This document shows, in pieces, positions 15,500-24,449 of a stretch of 64,000 nt of DNA. Where the stretch lies: contig JAEWWT010000010.1 in the NCBI GenBank assembly GCA_023396225.1, forward strand, positions 140,393-204,392, written 5' to 3'. This stretch comes from Bacillota bacterium. Its GTDB lineage: Bacteria > Bacillota > Clostridia > Oscillospirales > Ruminococcaceae. Under the pieces are notes generated by a model. That model saw nothing but the letters and a program-made list of their open reading frames with translations, searched no databases and was not told where the DNA came from. Numbering within the stretch: position 1 is the stretch's first letter; every line of letters starts with the position of its first letter. The translations under genes were made by a program, and so were the position numbers.

Positions 15500-17455
15500 A
15501 TGTTATCTGTTAAAAAGATATTATCAGCTTGCTTAACATCATTTATCAGCTTTAATTTACTTTTTTCCAATTTTTCAGTATATGCAGAAAATGATAATAA
15601 TAACGGCGAGAAAATCACTGAAATTACTATTTACCCAAATGAAGGACATAAAAAAATCAGTCCGTATATTTATGGTATAAACGATAATACAGATTTATCA
15701 GATGTTACTGTGAACGCAGTAAAACAGCAGGGAAATCTTCTTTCATCATATAACTGGGAAACAAACTACTACAACACCGTGTCTGAAAAAGGGAACTTTA
15801 ATAAATTTGCGCTTGAAGATGACTTTAGCAAGGATGAACTTGATACCCCGGGAATTTTTGCTTATGACCTGATGAAAAAAGCTGATAAATATGATATATC
15901 TATGACACTTACAACACTTCCGATGATGGGGTATGTTGCAGCAGATTCTTTTGGAGAAGTTAAGGGAGATAATTCGGTTGTCAGGTTTTTGAATACAAGT
16001 TTTAATAAAGCTGATTCTTACTTGCTTGTTCCTAATAAAAATGATGACAAGGTATATGTTGATGAGTACATCAGTTACCTTGTGTCTAAGTACAATTATG
16101 CATCAAATGGTGGGTTTAATGGCTATTTCCTTGATTCTGAACCTGAATACTGGAATGATAGATTTAGCATTTTAAGACCTGATCAGCTCACTGCACAGGA
16201 GTTAATGAGTAAATCAATACAGTTGTCGATGACAGTAAAAAATATTGATCCGGATGCTGTTGTTTTTGGTCCGTCAGTTAAGAATATTTCTTCATATGTA
16301 AATTTGAACAACTCGTATGACTGGGAGAAATATAGTGAAAAATATACATGGTTTATAGATTTCTACCTGAGTAATTTCTATGAAGCAGAAAAACAATCCG
16401 GAAGAAGAACACTGGATGTACTTGATCTTCACTATTTCACTGAGGCATATACAATGGTTGGTACACCTGTAATTACCGGCAAGGATACTCTTTCAAATGC
16501 AGAAAGAATCCAGTCAGTAAGAACTTTGTGGGATTCAACTTATACAGAAAATAGTTCATCTGTTCTTCTTAATAAACAACATACACCAATTATTCCTACA
16601 GTACAGGCATCAATCAGAATGTATTATCCTGATACAAAGCTTTCTTTTTCAGAGTACAGCTTTGGCGGCGGCTCAAATATTAGCGGTGGAATTGCACAGG
16701 CTGATGTTCTTGGTGTTTTTGCTGCTAATGATGTTTATATGGCAGGACTTGTACCTGATGCAAGATGTTCATATCAGAAGGCTGCAATAAATATGTATAC
16801 CAATTATGATGGAGAAGGAAGTTCATTCGGCGAAACACTTGTCAAGTCTTACAACGGTGGAGATATTTTCAGTTCAGTTTATTCTTCAGTGAGCAGAAAA
16901 TCTGAGAAAACATTGAAATCAGTTGTTATTAATAAAGACGTTAAAGATAAAAAAGCTTTAATATCAATTGAATCACCTGTTAAATTTTTAAGTGCTTCTG
17001 TTTATGCTTTTGATGAAAATAATTCAGATATCAAGCTGGTTGACAAGATAACTAACATTGCAGGTAATGATTTTGAATATACACTTTCACCGCTTACTGT
17101 TTATATGTTTGAGTTTAATGGTGATGATGTAATTGAAAATACTGACAGTAATTCAGAAAATCCTAAGACAGAACCGACTGAGAGTGTTACTCAGGAGGTT
17201 AATACTGATACTGGTATTTCTGAAAGTAGTGAAATTATTACAGAAGTAAGTAATAATGAAAGCTCACTGGAATCAGTTGATTCCACAGTTACATCAGTAA
17301 GTGACATTGCTGCATCAGATGATTCGGATAATCCGAAGAAGAGCGTGCCGATATTTGTAAAAATAATAGTTTCGGTGCTGGTTGCGGCAGTTATAATAAT
17401 TATGGTTTATGTATATTTCTTTGAGTGGAACAAAAATAAATATAAAAGAGATTGA
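15500..17455 (+). CDS. GH44-like glycoside hydrolase with C-terminal membrane anchor
   Basis: A 651-residue exported protein. It has an N-terminal signal peptide (about residues 1-29, ending VYAEN). The catalytic domain starts ISPYIYGIND and resembles GH44 endoglucanase/xyloglucanase. The acid/base Glu is in YFLDSEPEYW (about 214) and the nucleophile Glu in SFSEYSFGGG (about 384), followed by NISGGIAQADVLGVF, a GH44 hallmark. The residue before the acid/base is Ser where GH44 has Asn (DNEP), so activity may be altered. A beta domain, a Ser/Thr/Glu-rich linker (about 545-612) and one transmembrane helix with a basic tail (about 615-651) follow. The enzyme is thus tethered to the cell, not released. 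A diguanylate cyclase gene starts 29 nt downstream. Confidence 0.75.
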   Translation: MLSVKKILSACLTSFISFNLLFSNFSVYAENDNNNGEKITEITIYPNEGHKKISPYIYGINDNTDLSDVTVNAVKQQGNLLSSYNWETNYYNTVSEKGNFNKFALEDDFSKDELDTPGIFAYDLMKKADKYDISMTLTTLPMMGYVAADSFGEVKGDNSVVRFLNTSFNKADSYLLVPNKNDDKVYVDEYISYLVSKYNYASNGGFNGYFLDSEPEYWNDRFSILRPDQLTAQELMSKSIQLSMTVKNIDPDAVVFGPSVKNISSYVNLNNSYDWEKYSEKYTWFIDFYLSNFYEAEKQSGRRTLDVLDLHYFTEAYTMVGTPVITGKDTLSNAERIQSVRTLWDSTYTENSSSVLLNKQHTPIIPTVQASIRMYYPDTKLSFSEYSFGGGSNISGGIAQADVLGVFAANDVYMAGLVPDARCSYQKAAINMYTNYDGEGSSFGETLVKSYNGGDIFSSVYSSVSRKSEKTLKSVVINKDVKDKKALISIESPVKFLSASVYAFDENNSDIKLVDKITNIAGNDFEYTLSPLTVYMFEFNGDDVIENTDSNSENPKTEPTESVTQEVNTDTGISESSEIITEVSNNESSLESVDSTVTSVSDIAASDDSDNPKKSVPIFVKIIVSVLVAAVIIIMVYVYFFEWNKNKYKRD

Positions 17456-17484
17456 TTAGCAGACATATTATTGGAGGAAGCAGA

Positions 17485-19509
17485 ATGAAGGTAAAAACTA
17501 AATTAACGGTTGTAATACTTCTATTTTCTTTAATTCCGTTTATCATTATAAGTATAATTGCTTTTTCCTATTTTGAAGGACTGAATGCTGACATTCAAGT
17601 TGAAAACATAGACAGAACTATTAAAAATCAGGCGGAAAACGTTGAGCTGATCTTTAATGATGTTATCACAAGTTCAAAAGAAATTTCCAGTATAGCTGAA
17701 ATAAAGAGATATGCAACAATGAGCAATAAATCGGATTTTAATGTTAATAATGAAGAAAACGTCTTGGCTTCTCAGGAAATTAGTGACATGCTGAAATTAT
17801 CAAAGAATACCAGTGGATATGTAATTAATACTAAGGTAATTAATAACAGTGGTGTAATAATTGCTTCTAATAAGGAACTTGAAGTTGGTAAACTTATGGA
17901 AGATTACATGGATTTTGACGAGATTGCTCTTAAGAATAATGGCATTACAGGTCTCATGCAAAAGGACATTAATGGAGTAGTAACCCCATACTTTGTAATT
18001 GTAAAAAATATATATTCATTTGATAATCAAAAGGAAGGGTTGCTTTATCAGCAGTATAATCTTCTGAATATCCAGCAGTTATTTACTAATATAAAAATTG
18101 ATAAATATACAAGTCTAATGATTCTTGATAAGGAAGGGAATGTGCTTCTCCATCCTTATAATTCATTGAAAAAATATCAGGATTATAATGAATTGAGTTC
18201 GTTGTCCGGCGAAATTAAAGTTATTCTTGATAATGCCGGTCAGAATGTTGAAAATAGTGATTACATAACATACAAATTTAATCGTGAAAGCAAATATTTA
18301 AATTATTCATATGTAAATAACTGTGGTCTGGTAGTTGTAGGATTAACAAGAACGGAAAACTTTAGTAATGAATATAACAAAGACATTTCAGATATAAGAT
18401 TATTAAGTCTGGCTATTGGATTTGTTGTATCAGTATTAGTCATAGTATTTGTATTTAAATTTACTGCACCTTTTGATACAATTATTCAGATTCTTAACAA
18501 AAAGCAGAAGGGCGATATGAATGCCAAACTGTCGATTGATTCAAAAGATGAATTTGGAACGATTTCAAATGCTTTGAATACGCTGTTTAATGAAGTAATG
18601 GAGAATGAACAGCGTTATAGAACAATTGTTGAAATGACAAACAATATTGTCTTTGAGATTAATTTCAAACGCAATTATGTTTTCATTTCAAAGAATTTCA
18701 ACAAGCAATTCAGTTTCCGACCAAAGAATGATACTCTTGAAGAAAGCTTTTTCTATAAGGCAAGAGTTCATAAAGATGACAGGGATCGCTTTAATCATGA
18801 TTTTGAAAGAATTATTCAGACGTCAAATTTCATGCAGGGCGAGTACAGAATAAAGAATATCTACGGTGAATTCAGTTGGGTTCAGGTTAAGGCAAACAAA
18901 TTTTATGACAGAAATGAAATTCCAACTAAGATTGTCGGAGTCATAGCAGATATTGACCGTGAAAAGAAGAGTGAAATGCACCTTGTTCAGCGTGCTTGTT
19001 ATGATAATCTCACACAGCTTTTTAACAGAGAGACATTTATCAAAAATCTAGGAATTGCTATGGAGCAGTCAGCTGAGAAAAAGACTCTTGATGCTCTTCT
19101 GTTTATTGACCTTGACGATTTCAAATTCTTTAATGACCAGTATACTCATGCCTGCGGTGATGAAGTCCTAAAATTTGTTGCGGATACACTCAAGGAAGTC
19201 TGCTTTGAAAAGGGCTTTGCAGGAAGAATGGGCGGAGATGAATTTGTTGCCTGCGTTAAGAATCTTACTCTTATTGGAGATATAGGAAAGATAGCTCAGG
19301 AAATTATTGATATTCTTGGACAGGGGTTTGTTTCCGAAGTAAATGGAAAGACACTTACAATTCATTGCAGTATCGGCATTGCGTTCTTCCGTGAAAACGG
19401 ACGTACACCTGAACAACTTATTGCATCTGCCGACGAAGCAATGTATATTATCAAAAAGCATGGAAAATCGGCATTTACATATGCAAAATCTACAGCAAAA
19501 CAAGCATAA
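17485..19509 (+). CDS. Membrane diguanylate cyclase (dCache-HAMP-PAS-GGDEF)
   Basis: A 674-residue signal protein. One transmembrane helix lies at about residues 7-29, an extracellular dCache-like sensor at about 35-300, and a second helix at about 308-330. A HAMP segment (TAPFDTIIQIL...DEFGTISNALN) follows, then a PAS domain (about 375-500) and a GGDEF domain (about 510-670). The active-site loop is intact, RMGGDEF (about 581-587), and DLDDFKFFND carries the metal and nucleotide residues. No RxxD inhibitory site precedes the loop, so product inhibition is unlikely. ATG at 17485 has GGAGGAAG 5 nt upstream. Its place behind the GH44 gene suggests that it reports on extracellular polysaccharide or its breakdown, which is an inference. 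Confidence 0.88.
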   Translation: MKVKTKLTVVILLFSLIPFIIISIIAFSYFEGLNADIQVENIDRTIKNQAENVELIFNDVITSSKEISSIAEIKRYATMSNKSDFNVNNEENVLASQEISDMLKLSKNTSGYVINTKVINNSGVIIASNKELEVGKLMEDYMDFDEIALKNNGITGLMQKDINGVVTPYFVIVKNIYSFDNQKEGLLYQQYNLLNIQQLFTNIKIDKYTSLMILDKEGNVLLHPYNSLKKYQDYNELSSLSGEIKVILDNAGQNVENSDYITYKFNRESKYLNYSYVNNCGLVVVGLTRTENFSNEYNKDISDIRLLSLAIGFVVSVLVIVFVFKFTAPFDTIIQILNKKQKGDMNAKLSIDSKDEFGTISNALNTLFNEVMENEQRYRTIVEMTNNIVFEINFKRNYVFISKNFNKQFSFRPKNDTLEESFFYKARVHKDDRDRFNHDFERIIQTSNFMQGEYRIKNIYGEFSWVQVKANKFYDRNEIPTKIVGVIADIDREKKSEMHLVQRACYDNLTQLFNRETFIKNLGIAMEQSAEKKTLDALLFIDLDDFKFFNDQYTHACGDEVLKFVADTLKEVCFEKGFAGRMGGDEFVACVKNLTLIGDIGKIAQEIIDILGQGFVSEVNGKTLTIHCSIGIAFFRENGRTPEQLIASADEAMYIIKKHGKSAFTYAKSTAKQA

Positions 19510-19514
19510 AAATA

Positions 19515-19544
19515 AGGCAGCCGATTAGATTTCGGCTGCTTTTT
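19515..19544 (+). terminator. Terminator after the GGDEF gene
   Basis: GCAGCCG (19517-19523) pairs with CGGCTGC (19533-19539) and is followed by TTTTT. It closes the GH44-GGDEF transcript. Confidence 0.8.
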
Positions 19545-19612
19545 ATGTGACTTTGATGCATTATTAACTGGAAAAGGTAAAATATATTAATAATACAATT
19601 TTGGAGGAGAAA

Positions 19613-20575
19613 ATGGACTGGACTGAGGTAAATATTTATACAGCAACAGAAGGTATTGAACCTGTTTGCGGTTGTTTGCTTTGTATCGGAGTTACTGGTT
19701 TTGTAATAAAGGATGCAAGGGATTTTGAAGATTTCTTTAATAACAAGACGGGCAATTGGGATTATATTGATGATGACTTGATGAATTTAAAAGATTGTGA
19801 AACATGTGTTACCGTTTATCTTGCAAATAATTCACAGGGTGCTGATATGCTGTCATCAATAAAGTCTGAAATGGTTGCTCTTAAAGGCAGAGATAATGAA
19901 AACCAGTTTGGAAGGCTTGCTGTTGAGCTTTCTAATGTCAGGGAAGAGGATTGGGCGAATAACTGGAAGCAGTATTTCAAACCTCTTGAAGTCGGTGAAA
20001 AGCTTGTTATCAAGCCATCATGGGAGAAATATGACGGGCATGAAAGCCGCAGAATTCTCGAAATAGACCCTGCATCAAGCTTTGGAACAGGTCAGCACAA
20101 TACTACGCAGCTTTGCCTTGAACTTATTGAAAAGAATATAACATTAGGCGATAAGATGCTTGACCTCGGATGCGGAAGCGGTATTCTTTCAATTGCGGGA
20201 ATACTTCTTGGTGCAGACAGTGCTGTTGCTGTTGATATTGACCAGAACAGTGTAAAGATTGCAAATGAAAATGCAGGGAAGAATCATATTCCTGAGGATA
20301 AATACACAGCTTACTGCGGAAACGTAATTTCAGATATGGCTTTATGTGATAAAATTGGTGGAGGTTATGACATTCTCGCTGCCAACATAGTTGCAGATGT
20401 CCTTATTGCAATGAGTCCATTGTTCAAAAAGTTTATAAAGAAGGACGGAGTTCTTATTCTTTCGGGAATTATCTGCGAGAGATGCAACGATGTTCTTGAT
20501 GCAATGAAAAATAACGGTTATACACTTATTGAAATGAAAGAAAAAGACGGCTGGGCAGCTGTTTCATTCAGATAA
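19613..20575 (+). CDS. prmA: Ribosomal protein L11 methyltransferase
   Basis: A 320-residue SAM-dependent methyltransferase for L11. The small N-terminal recognition domain has WTEVNIYTATEGIEPV near the start. The SAM-binding motif is DLGCGSGILSIAGILLGA (about residues 183-200) followed by AVDIDQNSV. The amino-acceptor region reads LAANIVADVLI (about 257-267), the NIxA-type box typical of PrmA. ATG at 19613 has GGAGGAG 4 nt upstream; the in-frame TTG at 19601 overlaps that SD and is rejected. The gene is transcribed alone and ends in a hairpin shared with eno. Confidence 0.93.
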   Translation: MDWTEVNIYTATEGIEPVCGCLLCIGVTGFVIKDARDFEDFFNNKTGNWDYIDDDLMNLKDCETCVTVYLANNSQGADMLSSIKSEMVALKGRDNENQFGRLAVELSNVREEDWANNWKQYFKPLEVGEKLVIKPSWEKYDGHESRRILEIDPASSFGTGQHNTTQLCLELIEKNITLGDKMLDLGCGSGILSIAGILLGADSAVAVDIDQNSVKIANENAGKNHIPEDKYTAYCGNVISDMALCDKIGGGYDILAANIVADVLIAMSPLFKKFIKKDGVLILSGIICERCNDVLDAMKNNGYTLIEMKEKDGWAAVSFR

Positions 20576-20578
20576 TAT

Positions 20579-20608
20579 AAAGCGGACAGTCATCAGGCTG
20601 TCCGCTTT
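20579..20608. terminator. Bidirectional terminator between prmA and eno
   Basis: Perfect 11-nt arms (20579-20589 and 20598-20608) have an 8-nt loop and A/T flanks. They lie between two convergent stop codons. Confidence 0.88.
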
Positions 20609-20618
20609 AATATTAGTA

Positions 20619-21875
20619 TTAATCAAGTGTTCCATAAAGTTCGTCTTCAATTCTAAGAAGTCTGTTATACTTTGCAGTTCTCTCACTTCTGCAAGGAGCG
20701 CCTGTTTTAATCTGACCTGCATTTATGGCAACAGCAAGATCGGAGATAAATGTGTCTTCAGTTTCACCGCTTCTGTGCGAAATAATTGTTTTGTATCCAT
20801 TCTCATGTGCAATTCTAATAGCTTGGAGAGTTTCGCTGAGGGTTCCTATCTGATTTAATTTAATCAGAATTGCATTTGCACAGCCTTCATTAATGCCTTT
20901 GGAAAGCCTCTTAGGATTTGTAACAAACAAATCGTCGCCGACAAGCTGAATCTTTCCGCCAAGTTCTGACGTAATCTTCTGCCAGCCACTCCAGTCCTCT
21001 TCGTCAAGGGGATCTTCAATTGAGAAGATAGGGTATTTCTCACATAGTCCTTTCCAGTAAGCAATAAGTTCATCTGTGGTTTTGGCAAGCTTCTTTTTAG
21101 GCAGGTAATATCCGTTGTCTGCCTTCCATTCGCTTGATGCGGCATCAATAGCAATTACAAAGTCATCTTTTGGCTTGTACCCTGCTGCTTTGACAGCTTC
21201 AAGAATAAGGTCGATTGCTTCTTCTTCACTTGCTAAATCTGGAGCAAAGCCACCCTCATCACCAACACCTGTGGCATATTTTGAAGCTTTTAAGATAGAT
21301 TTAAGTTTGTGGTATACTTCTGCGCATTGTCTTAAACCTTGCCTGAAACTTTCTGCACTCTTAGGAACAATCATAAATTCCTGAATATCAAGGTTATTTG
21401 CAGCATGGGCGCCGCCATTGAGAATATTCATCATCGGCATAGGAAGCAGGACAGCATTGGAGCCACCAATAAACCTGTAAAGAGGCATACCAAAAGCAGT
21501 TGCGGCAGCTCTTGCACTGGCAAGAGAAACAGAAAGCATTGCATTGGCACCGATTTCTGATTTATCTTCAGTTCCGTCTGCATTAATCAATGCATTGTCA
21601 ATTTTGTTTACATCGGATGGATCAAGGCCCTTAAGAGCCATGTTTAGAGTGGTGTTGACATTGTAAACAGCCTTTTTTACGCCGTTTCCAAAATACCTTG
21701 ACTCATCCTTATCACGAAGTTCAAGGGCCTCAAAAATGCCTGTGCTTGCACCGCTCGGAGCACAGCCATATCCAACGCTTCCATCTGTAAGATGAACCTC
21801 TGCCTCAATGGTAGGGTTACCTCTTGAATCAATTATTTCTCTGCCTATAATACGTTCAATACTGAAATTACACAT
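20619..21875 (-). CDS. eno: Enolase
   Basis: A 418-residue glycolytic enzyme that converts 2-phosphoglycerate to phosphoenolpyruvate. Expected motifs are all present: the [18 protein letters not shown] start, the mobile loop [25 protein letters not shown], the metal Asp/Glu in [11 protein letters not shown] and GDDLFVTN, the catalytic Lys in [14 protein letters not shown] and the signature [15 protein letters not shown] at 21873-21875 has GGAGA 6 nt upstream, and the earlier in-frame ATG overlaps that SD. It stands alone, with convergent prmA downstream and a TVP38 gene upstream on the same strand. Confidence 0.96.
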   Translation of the reverse strand: MCNFSIERIIGREIIDSRGNPTIEAEVHLTDGSVGYGCAPSGASTGIFEALELRDKDESRYFGNGVKKAVYNVNTTLNMALKGLDPSDVNKIDNALINADGTEDKSEIGANAMLSVSLASARAAATAFGMPLYRFIGGSNAVLLPMPMMNILNGGAHAANNLDIQEFMIVPKSAESFRQGLRQCAEVYHKLKSILKASKYATGVGDEGGFAPDLASEEEAIDLILEAVKAAGYKPKDDFVIAIDAASSEWKADNGYYLPKKKLAKTTDELIAYWKGLCEKYPIFSIEDPLDEEDWSGWQKITSELGGKIQLVGDDLFVTNPKRLSKGINEGCANAILIKLNQIGTLSETLQAIRIAHENGYKTIISHRSGETEDTFISDLAVAINAGQIKTGAPCRSERTAKYNRLLRIEDELYGTLD

Positions 21876-21973
21876 AAAAATCTCCATTTCTTTTGCAGTA
21901 ATAGTTTGAAATATAAATTCAACCAGTTGTCATATCTGTAAATATAACGCTATTTTATACAAAAGTAAAACAA

Positions 21974-22663
21974 TTATACTTTTCTTAGCTTTTTATGTTT
22001 TCTTTTTCTTATAATCCAGTAAATAAAAATGGAAATTGCAGAAATAGCAACATCACCGCATAATGAAATAATGAACTTTGGGGATGTCGGGTCATCTAAA
22101 GATGATCCGACAATAGTTGTAAAAACCATACCGGGTATTATTCCAGCCATTGATCCGAGAATATACTTTTTATAGGATACATTCATTGAGCCAAGAAGCA
22201 TACTGACAAGGTCACAAGGGGTAATATTTATTACTCTAAGTATAAAAGATATAAAAAATTCATTTTCTGACTTATATTGTTTAAGCTTTTCTGCACTTTT
22301 ATGTTTGTTGACAAGTTTTTCTACAAACTCTCTTTCAGCAAAATGTCCGAGAAAGTATGGAATAGTTACTTGAATAGATAGTCCTGCTATGTTTACAAGT
22401 ATAGCAATCCACAGCGGGAATATACTGCCTGAAGCAACTATGATTAACAGCATAGGAAAAAAGAAAGAAAGTGATTTAAGTGCATACATTCCTAAAATCA
22501 CAAGAATTGCAATAAAAGTATTTTCTGGAGTAAAATTTAGAATATCCTGAACTGTAACGTTTCTAAATAACATAAAGTAAAGAACTGCCATAATAGCAAT
22601 CATTATCAGCGGAGCAATCTGGAGTAATACTTTAAGTGCATTTGTAAAATCTTTTCGGCTCAT
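21974..22663 (-). CDS. TVP38/TMEM64 family (VTT domain) membrane protein
   Basis: A 229-residue protein with about six hydrophobic segments. The VTT/SNARE-associated core is visible as GSIFPLWIAILVNIAGLSIQ (about residues 78-97), then ISFILRVINITPCDLVSMLLGSMN (about 138-161), where R-x-(1-4)-P-D is the family's re-entrant loop, and GIIPGMVFTTIVGS (about 175-188). Such proteins move or scramble lipids in the membrane. The exact substrate is not known. A short basic tail (RKRKHKKLRK) faces the cytoplasm. There is no obvious operon partner. Confidence 0.85.
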   Translation of the reverse strand: MSRKDFTNALKVLLQIAPLIMIAIMAVLYFMLFRNVTVQDILNFTPENTFIAILVILGMYALKSLSFFFPMLLIIVASGSIFPLWIAILVNIAGLSIQVTIPYFLGHFAEREFVEKLVNKHKSAEKLKQYKSENEFFISFILRVINITPCDLVSMLLGSMNVSYKKYILGSMAGIIPGMVFTTIVGSSLDDPTSPKFIISLCGDVAISAISIFIYWIIRKRKHKKLRKV

Positions 22664-22770
22664 ATTTATTTTCCTTTACATTATGACTAATAATATTATT
22701 ATATCATAAAATAAACTTTATTCAAGGATATAATTTGATATAATATACCATTTTTAATGTATCAATATGG

Positions 22771-22799
22771 TTGACTTATTTGTATAATAATTGTATACT
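22771..22799 (+). promoter_or_regulatory. Sigma-A promoter of the HD hydrolase gene
   Basis: TTGACT (22771-22776) and TATACT (22794-22799) are spaced by 17 bp, 68 nt before the ATG at 22867. Confidence 0.72.
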
Positions 22800-22866
22800 G
22801 TTAGGGTATTTTGAAAAAATATGCTAAGGAGCAGACAACATAAATCAGAAAGGTATGGCTATATAA

Positions 22867-23535
22867 ATGAGCAGTACAGTAACATTTAAATATATTACAC
22901 AGAACGAAGATATTCACACATATATTAAAAATGCGGATGCAGCAGTAGCTGCACAGGGTTTTACAGAACATTCCTTTGCACATGTTGGAAAAGTTGCAGA
23001 AATTACTGAAATAATTCTTACTGGACTCAATTATGATGAAAGAGAAATTGAACTAGGAAAAATTGCGGCATATATGCATGATATCGGTAATGTAATAAAC
23101 CGAATTGATCATGCACAGAGCGGCGCAGTAATGGCTTTCAGACTGCTTGATATGCTTAAAATGCCTGCTGCAGAAATATGCAAGATTATTTCTGCAATCG
23201 GAAATCATGATGAGCTGACTGCACAGCCAATAAATGCAATTTCGGCTGCACTGATTATTGCAGATAAAACAGATGTGCGCCGCAGCAGGGTAAGAAATGA
23301 TGACCCTCTGACTTTTGATATTCATGACAGGGTAAACTATGCTGTTGAGGAATCAAGGGTTTATTTTTCTGACGACAAGAAGGCAATAATGCTTGATCTG
23401 AAGATTGACAATGAAATCTCCTCAGTTATGGAGTATTTTGAAATATTCCTTCAGAGAATGCTTTTATGCAAAAGATCAGCAGAGTATCTCGGTTTAAGGT
23501 TTCATATGAATGTAAATAATTCAATGGTTTTATAA
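22867..23535 (+). CDS. HD domain phosphohydrolase
   Basis: A 222-residue soluble protein. The metal-binding HD pattern runs H in EHSFAHVGKV (about residue 39), HD in YMHDIGN (about 75-76), and further His and Asp in IGNHDEL (about 118) and IIADKTDVRRSR (about 139). This matches HD hydrolases that act on nucleotides or phosphoesters. The substrate is not identifiable. The ribosome binding site is weak (AGAAAGG about 15 nt upstream), and no alternative ATG is in frame. A small bidirectional hairpin follows the stop. Confidence 0.82.
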   Translation: MSSTVTFKYITQNEDIHTYIKNADAAVAAQGFTEHSFAHVGKVAEITEIILTGLNYDEREIELGKIAAYMHDIGNVINRIDHAQSGAVMAFRLLDMLKMPAAEICKIISAIGNHDELTAQPINAISAALIIADKTDVRRSRVRNDDPLTFDIHDRVNYAVEESRVYFSDDKKAIMLDLKIDNEISSVMEYFEIFLQRMLLCKRSAEYLGLRFHMNVNNSMVL

Positions 23536-23540
23536 GCAGA

Positions 23541-23574
23541 AAAATCCCCTGACTCGTTTGAATCAGAGGATTTT
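23541..23574. terminator. Hairpin between convergent genes
   Basis: 12-nt arms (23541-23552 and 23563-23574) pair with one mismatch and end in AAAA/TTTT. It lies between the HD hydrolase stop and the DUF6774 stop and can serve both strands. Confidence 0.65.
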
Positions 23575-23585
23575 CACCAGTTACC

Positions 23586-23786
23586 CTACAGCAGCGTTGA
23601 TTCAAGGATTTCCGCTTCTCCTTTTCCTTCGCATTCACTTTGGAAAATGGCTATGGTTGTAAGAGTATCTCCAAGCTGAGTAAAAGCTGCTGCCAAAACC
23701 GCAAGCTGTCCAGGGGTTTTTCCCTCACTTATTGCAGCTGCAGCAATAGAAACGGATACTGCAAGGGATTGTGCACACCAACTCAT
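23586..23786 (-). CDS. Small DUF6774-type protein
   Basis: A 66-residue Ala-rich protein. The pattern AIAxxIAxGxxxxxLAxLxxxFxQLGDTLxTI, seen here as VSIAAAAISEGKTPGQLAVL followed by AAAFTQLGDTLTTI, is that of the small DUF6774 family in Clostridia, whose role is unknown. One Cys is near the start (MSWCAQ) and one near the end. The ATG at 23784-23786 has GGAAG 7 nt upstream. It might sit at the membrane through its hydrophobic first helix, but there is no clear transmembrane segment. It lies tail to tail with the HD hydrolase. Confidence 0.7.
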   Translation of the reverse strand: MSWCAQSLAVSVSIAAAAISEGKTPGQLAVLAAAFTQLGDTLTTIAIFQSECEGKGEAEILESTLL

Positions 23787-23902
23787 ACGAAACACTTCCT
23801 GTCGGTTAATAAAAATGTGCTGAACTGATTCCAATAAAAATCAATATTTGCTATTTATTTTTACTTTAATTGAAATCAGTACTATATGATATAATTATAT
23901 GC

Positions 23903-24103
23903 TTAAATTCCAGTATTGTTTTTAATTTCTTCAGCAGCATACTTTTGCATATCACTGAAAGAAGATATATCTTTACTTTCAAGTCTTCTTCTTATACTCT
24001 GTGGCAGGGAGTTAAAATATTCATAGCTTGAAATATCCTGCTGTATCATATCATCAAGTCCTAGAAAATGTCCTCTGGGATTATCATTATTGTACTCTGC
24101 CAT
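23903..24103 (-). CDS. Small hypothetical acidic/basic protein
   Basis: A 66-residue soluble protein that I do not recognise. It is charged and probably helical: GHFLGLDDMIQQDISSYEYF, then LPQSIRRRLESKDISSFSDM, then a Lys/Glu-rich end. The LPxSIRRRL plus DM(Q)KYAxE pattern looks like a conserved short family. ATG at 24101-24103 has AAGGAATG 12 nt upstream; a second in-frame ATG at 24115 sits directly against that SD and is less likely. It is co-directional with the DUF6774 gene 116 nt away. Confidence 0.6.
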   Translation of the reverse strand: MAEYNNDNPRGHFLGLDDMIQQDISSYEYFNSLPQSIRRRLESKDISSFSDMQKYAAEEIKNNTGI

Positions 24104-24185
24104 AGTTTTTATCATTCCTTTCATATTATTAAGAATTATTCTGCTCAAATAATATATCGTTATCGACAAAATTAGATGAAAACTA

Positions 24186-24214
24186 TTGACAGTAAAGGCA
24201 AAAAGAACTATAAT
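24186..24214 (+). promoter_or_regulatory. Perfect consensus sigma-A promoter
   Basis: TTGACA (24186-24191), 17 bp, TATAAT (24209-24214). This is the only promoter in the window that I noted to match both consensus hexamers exactly. It drives the 39-codon ORF at 24245 and could read on into the LRR lipoprotein leader, since no terminator is visible in between. Confidence 0.85.
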
Positions 24215-24244
24215 TAATATAATTTCAACAGGAGATATAATAAA

Positions 24245-24364
24245 ATGACTGTTTTAAATGCATTTTACTTTATATTTTTTGGCAGCGTTAGCTTTTATTT
24301 TGAACTAGCGTTTAATTGGTTATGCTCCAAAAATATTTTGCCAAATACAGTAAATGCATATTAG
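24245..24364 (+). CDS. 39-residue hydrophobic small protein
   Basis: A short ORF directly behind a perfect promoter, with ACAGGAGAT as SD 9 nt before the ATG. The peptide is MTVLNAFYFIFFGSVSFYFE and then LAFNWLCSKNILPNTVNAY, with one strongly hydrophobic, aromatic-rich stretch (about residues 6-26) and a polar end. It could be a small membrane protein, a toxin-like peptide or a leader peptide. There is no homology that I recognise. The gap 24365-24449 after it shows no clear structure apart from a T-rich stretch near 24416-24428. Confidence 0.5.
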   Translation: MTVLNAFYFIFFGSVSFYFELAFNWLCSKNILPNTVNAY

Positions 24365-24449
24365 AATTTGCTTAATAACGCTTTTCTGTCTGCGGCATTA
24401 AATTAATGTCACAGGCTTTTTATTTTTTCATGGAGGTTTAGCGTGATAA

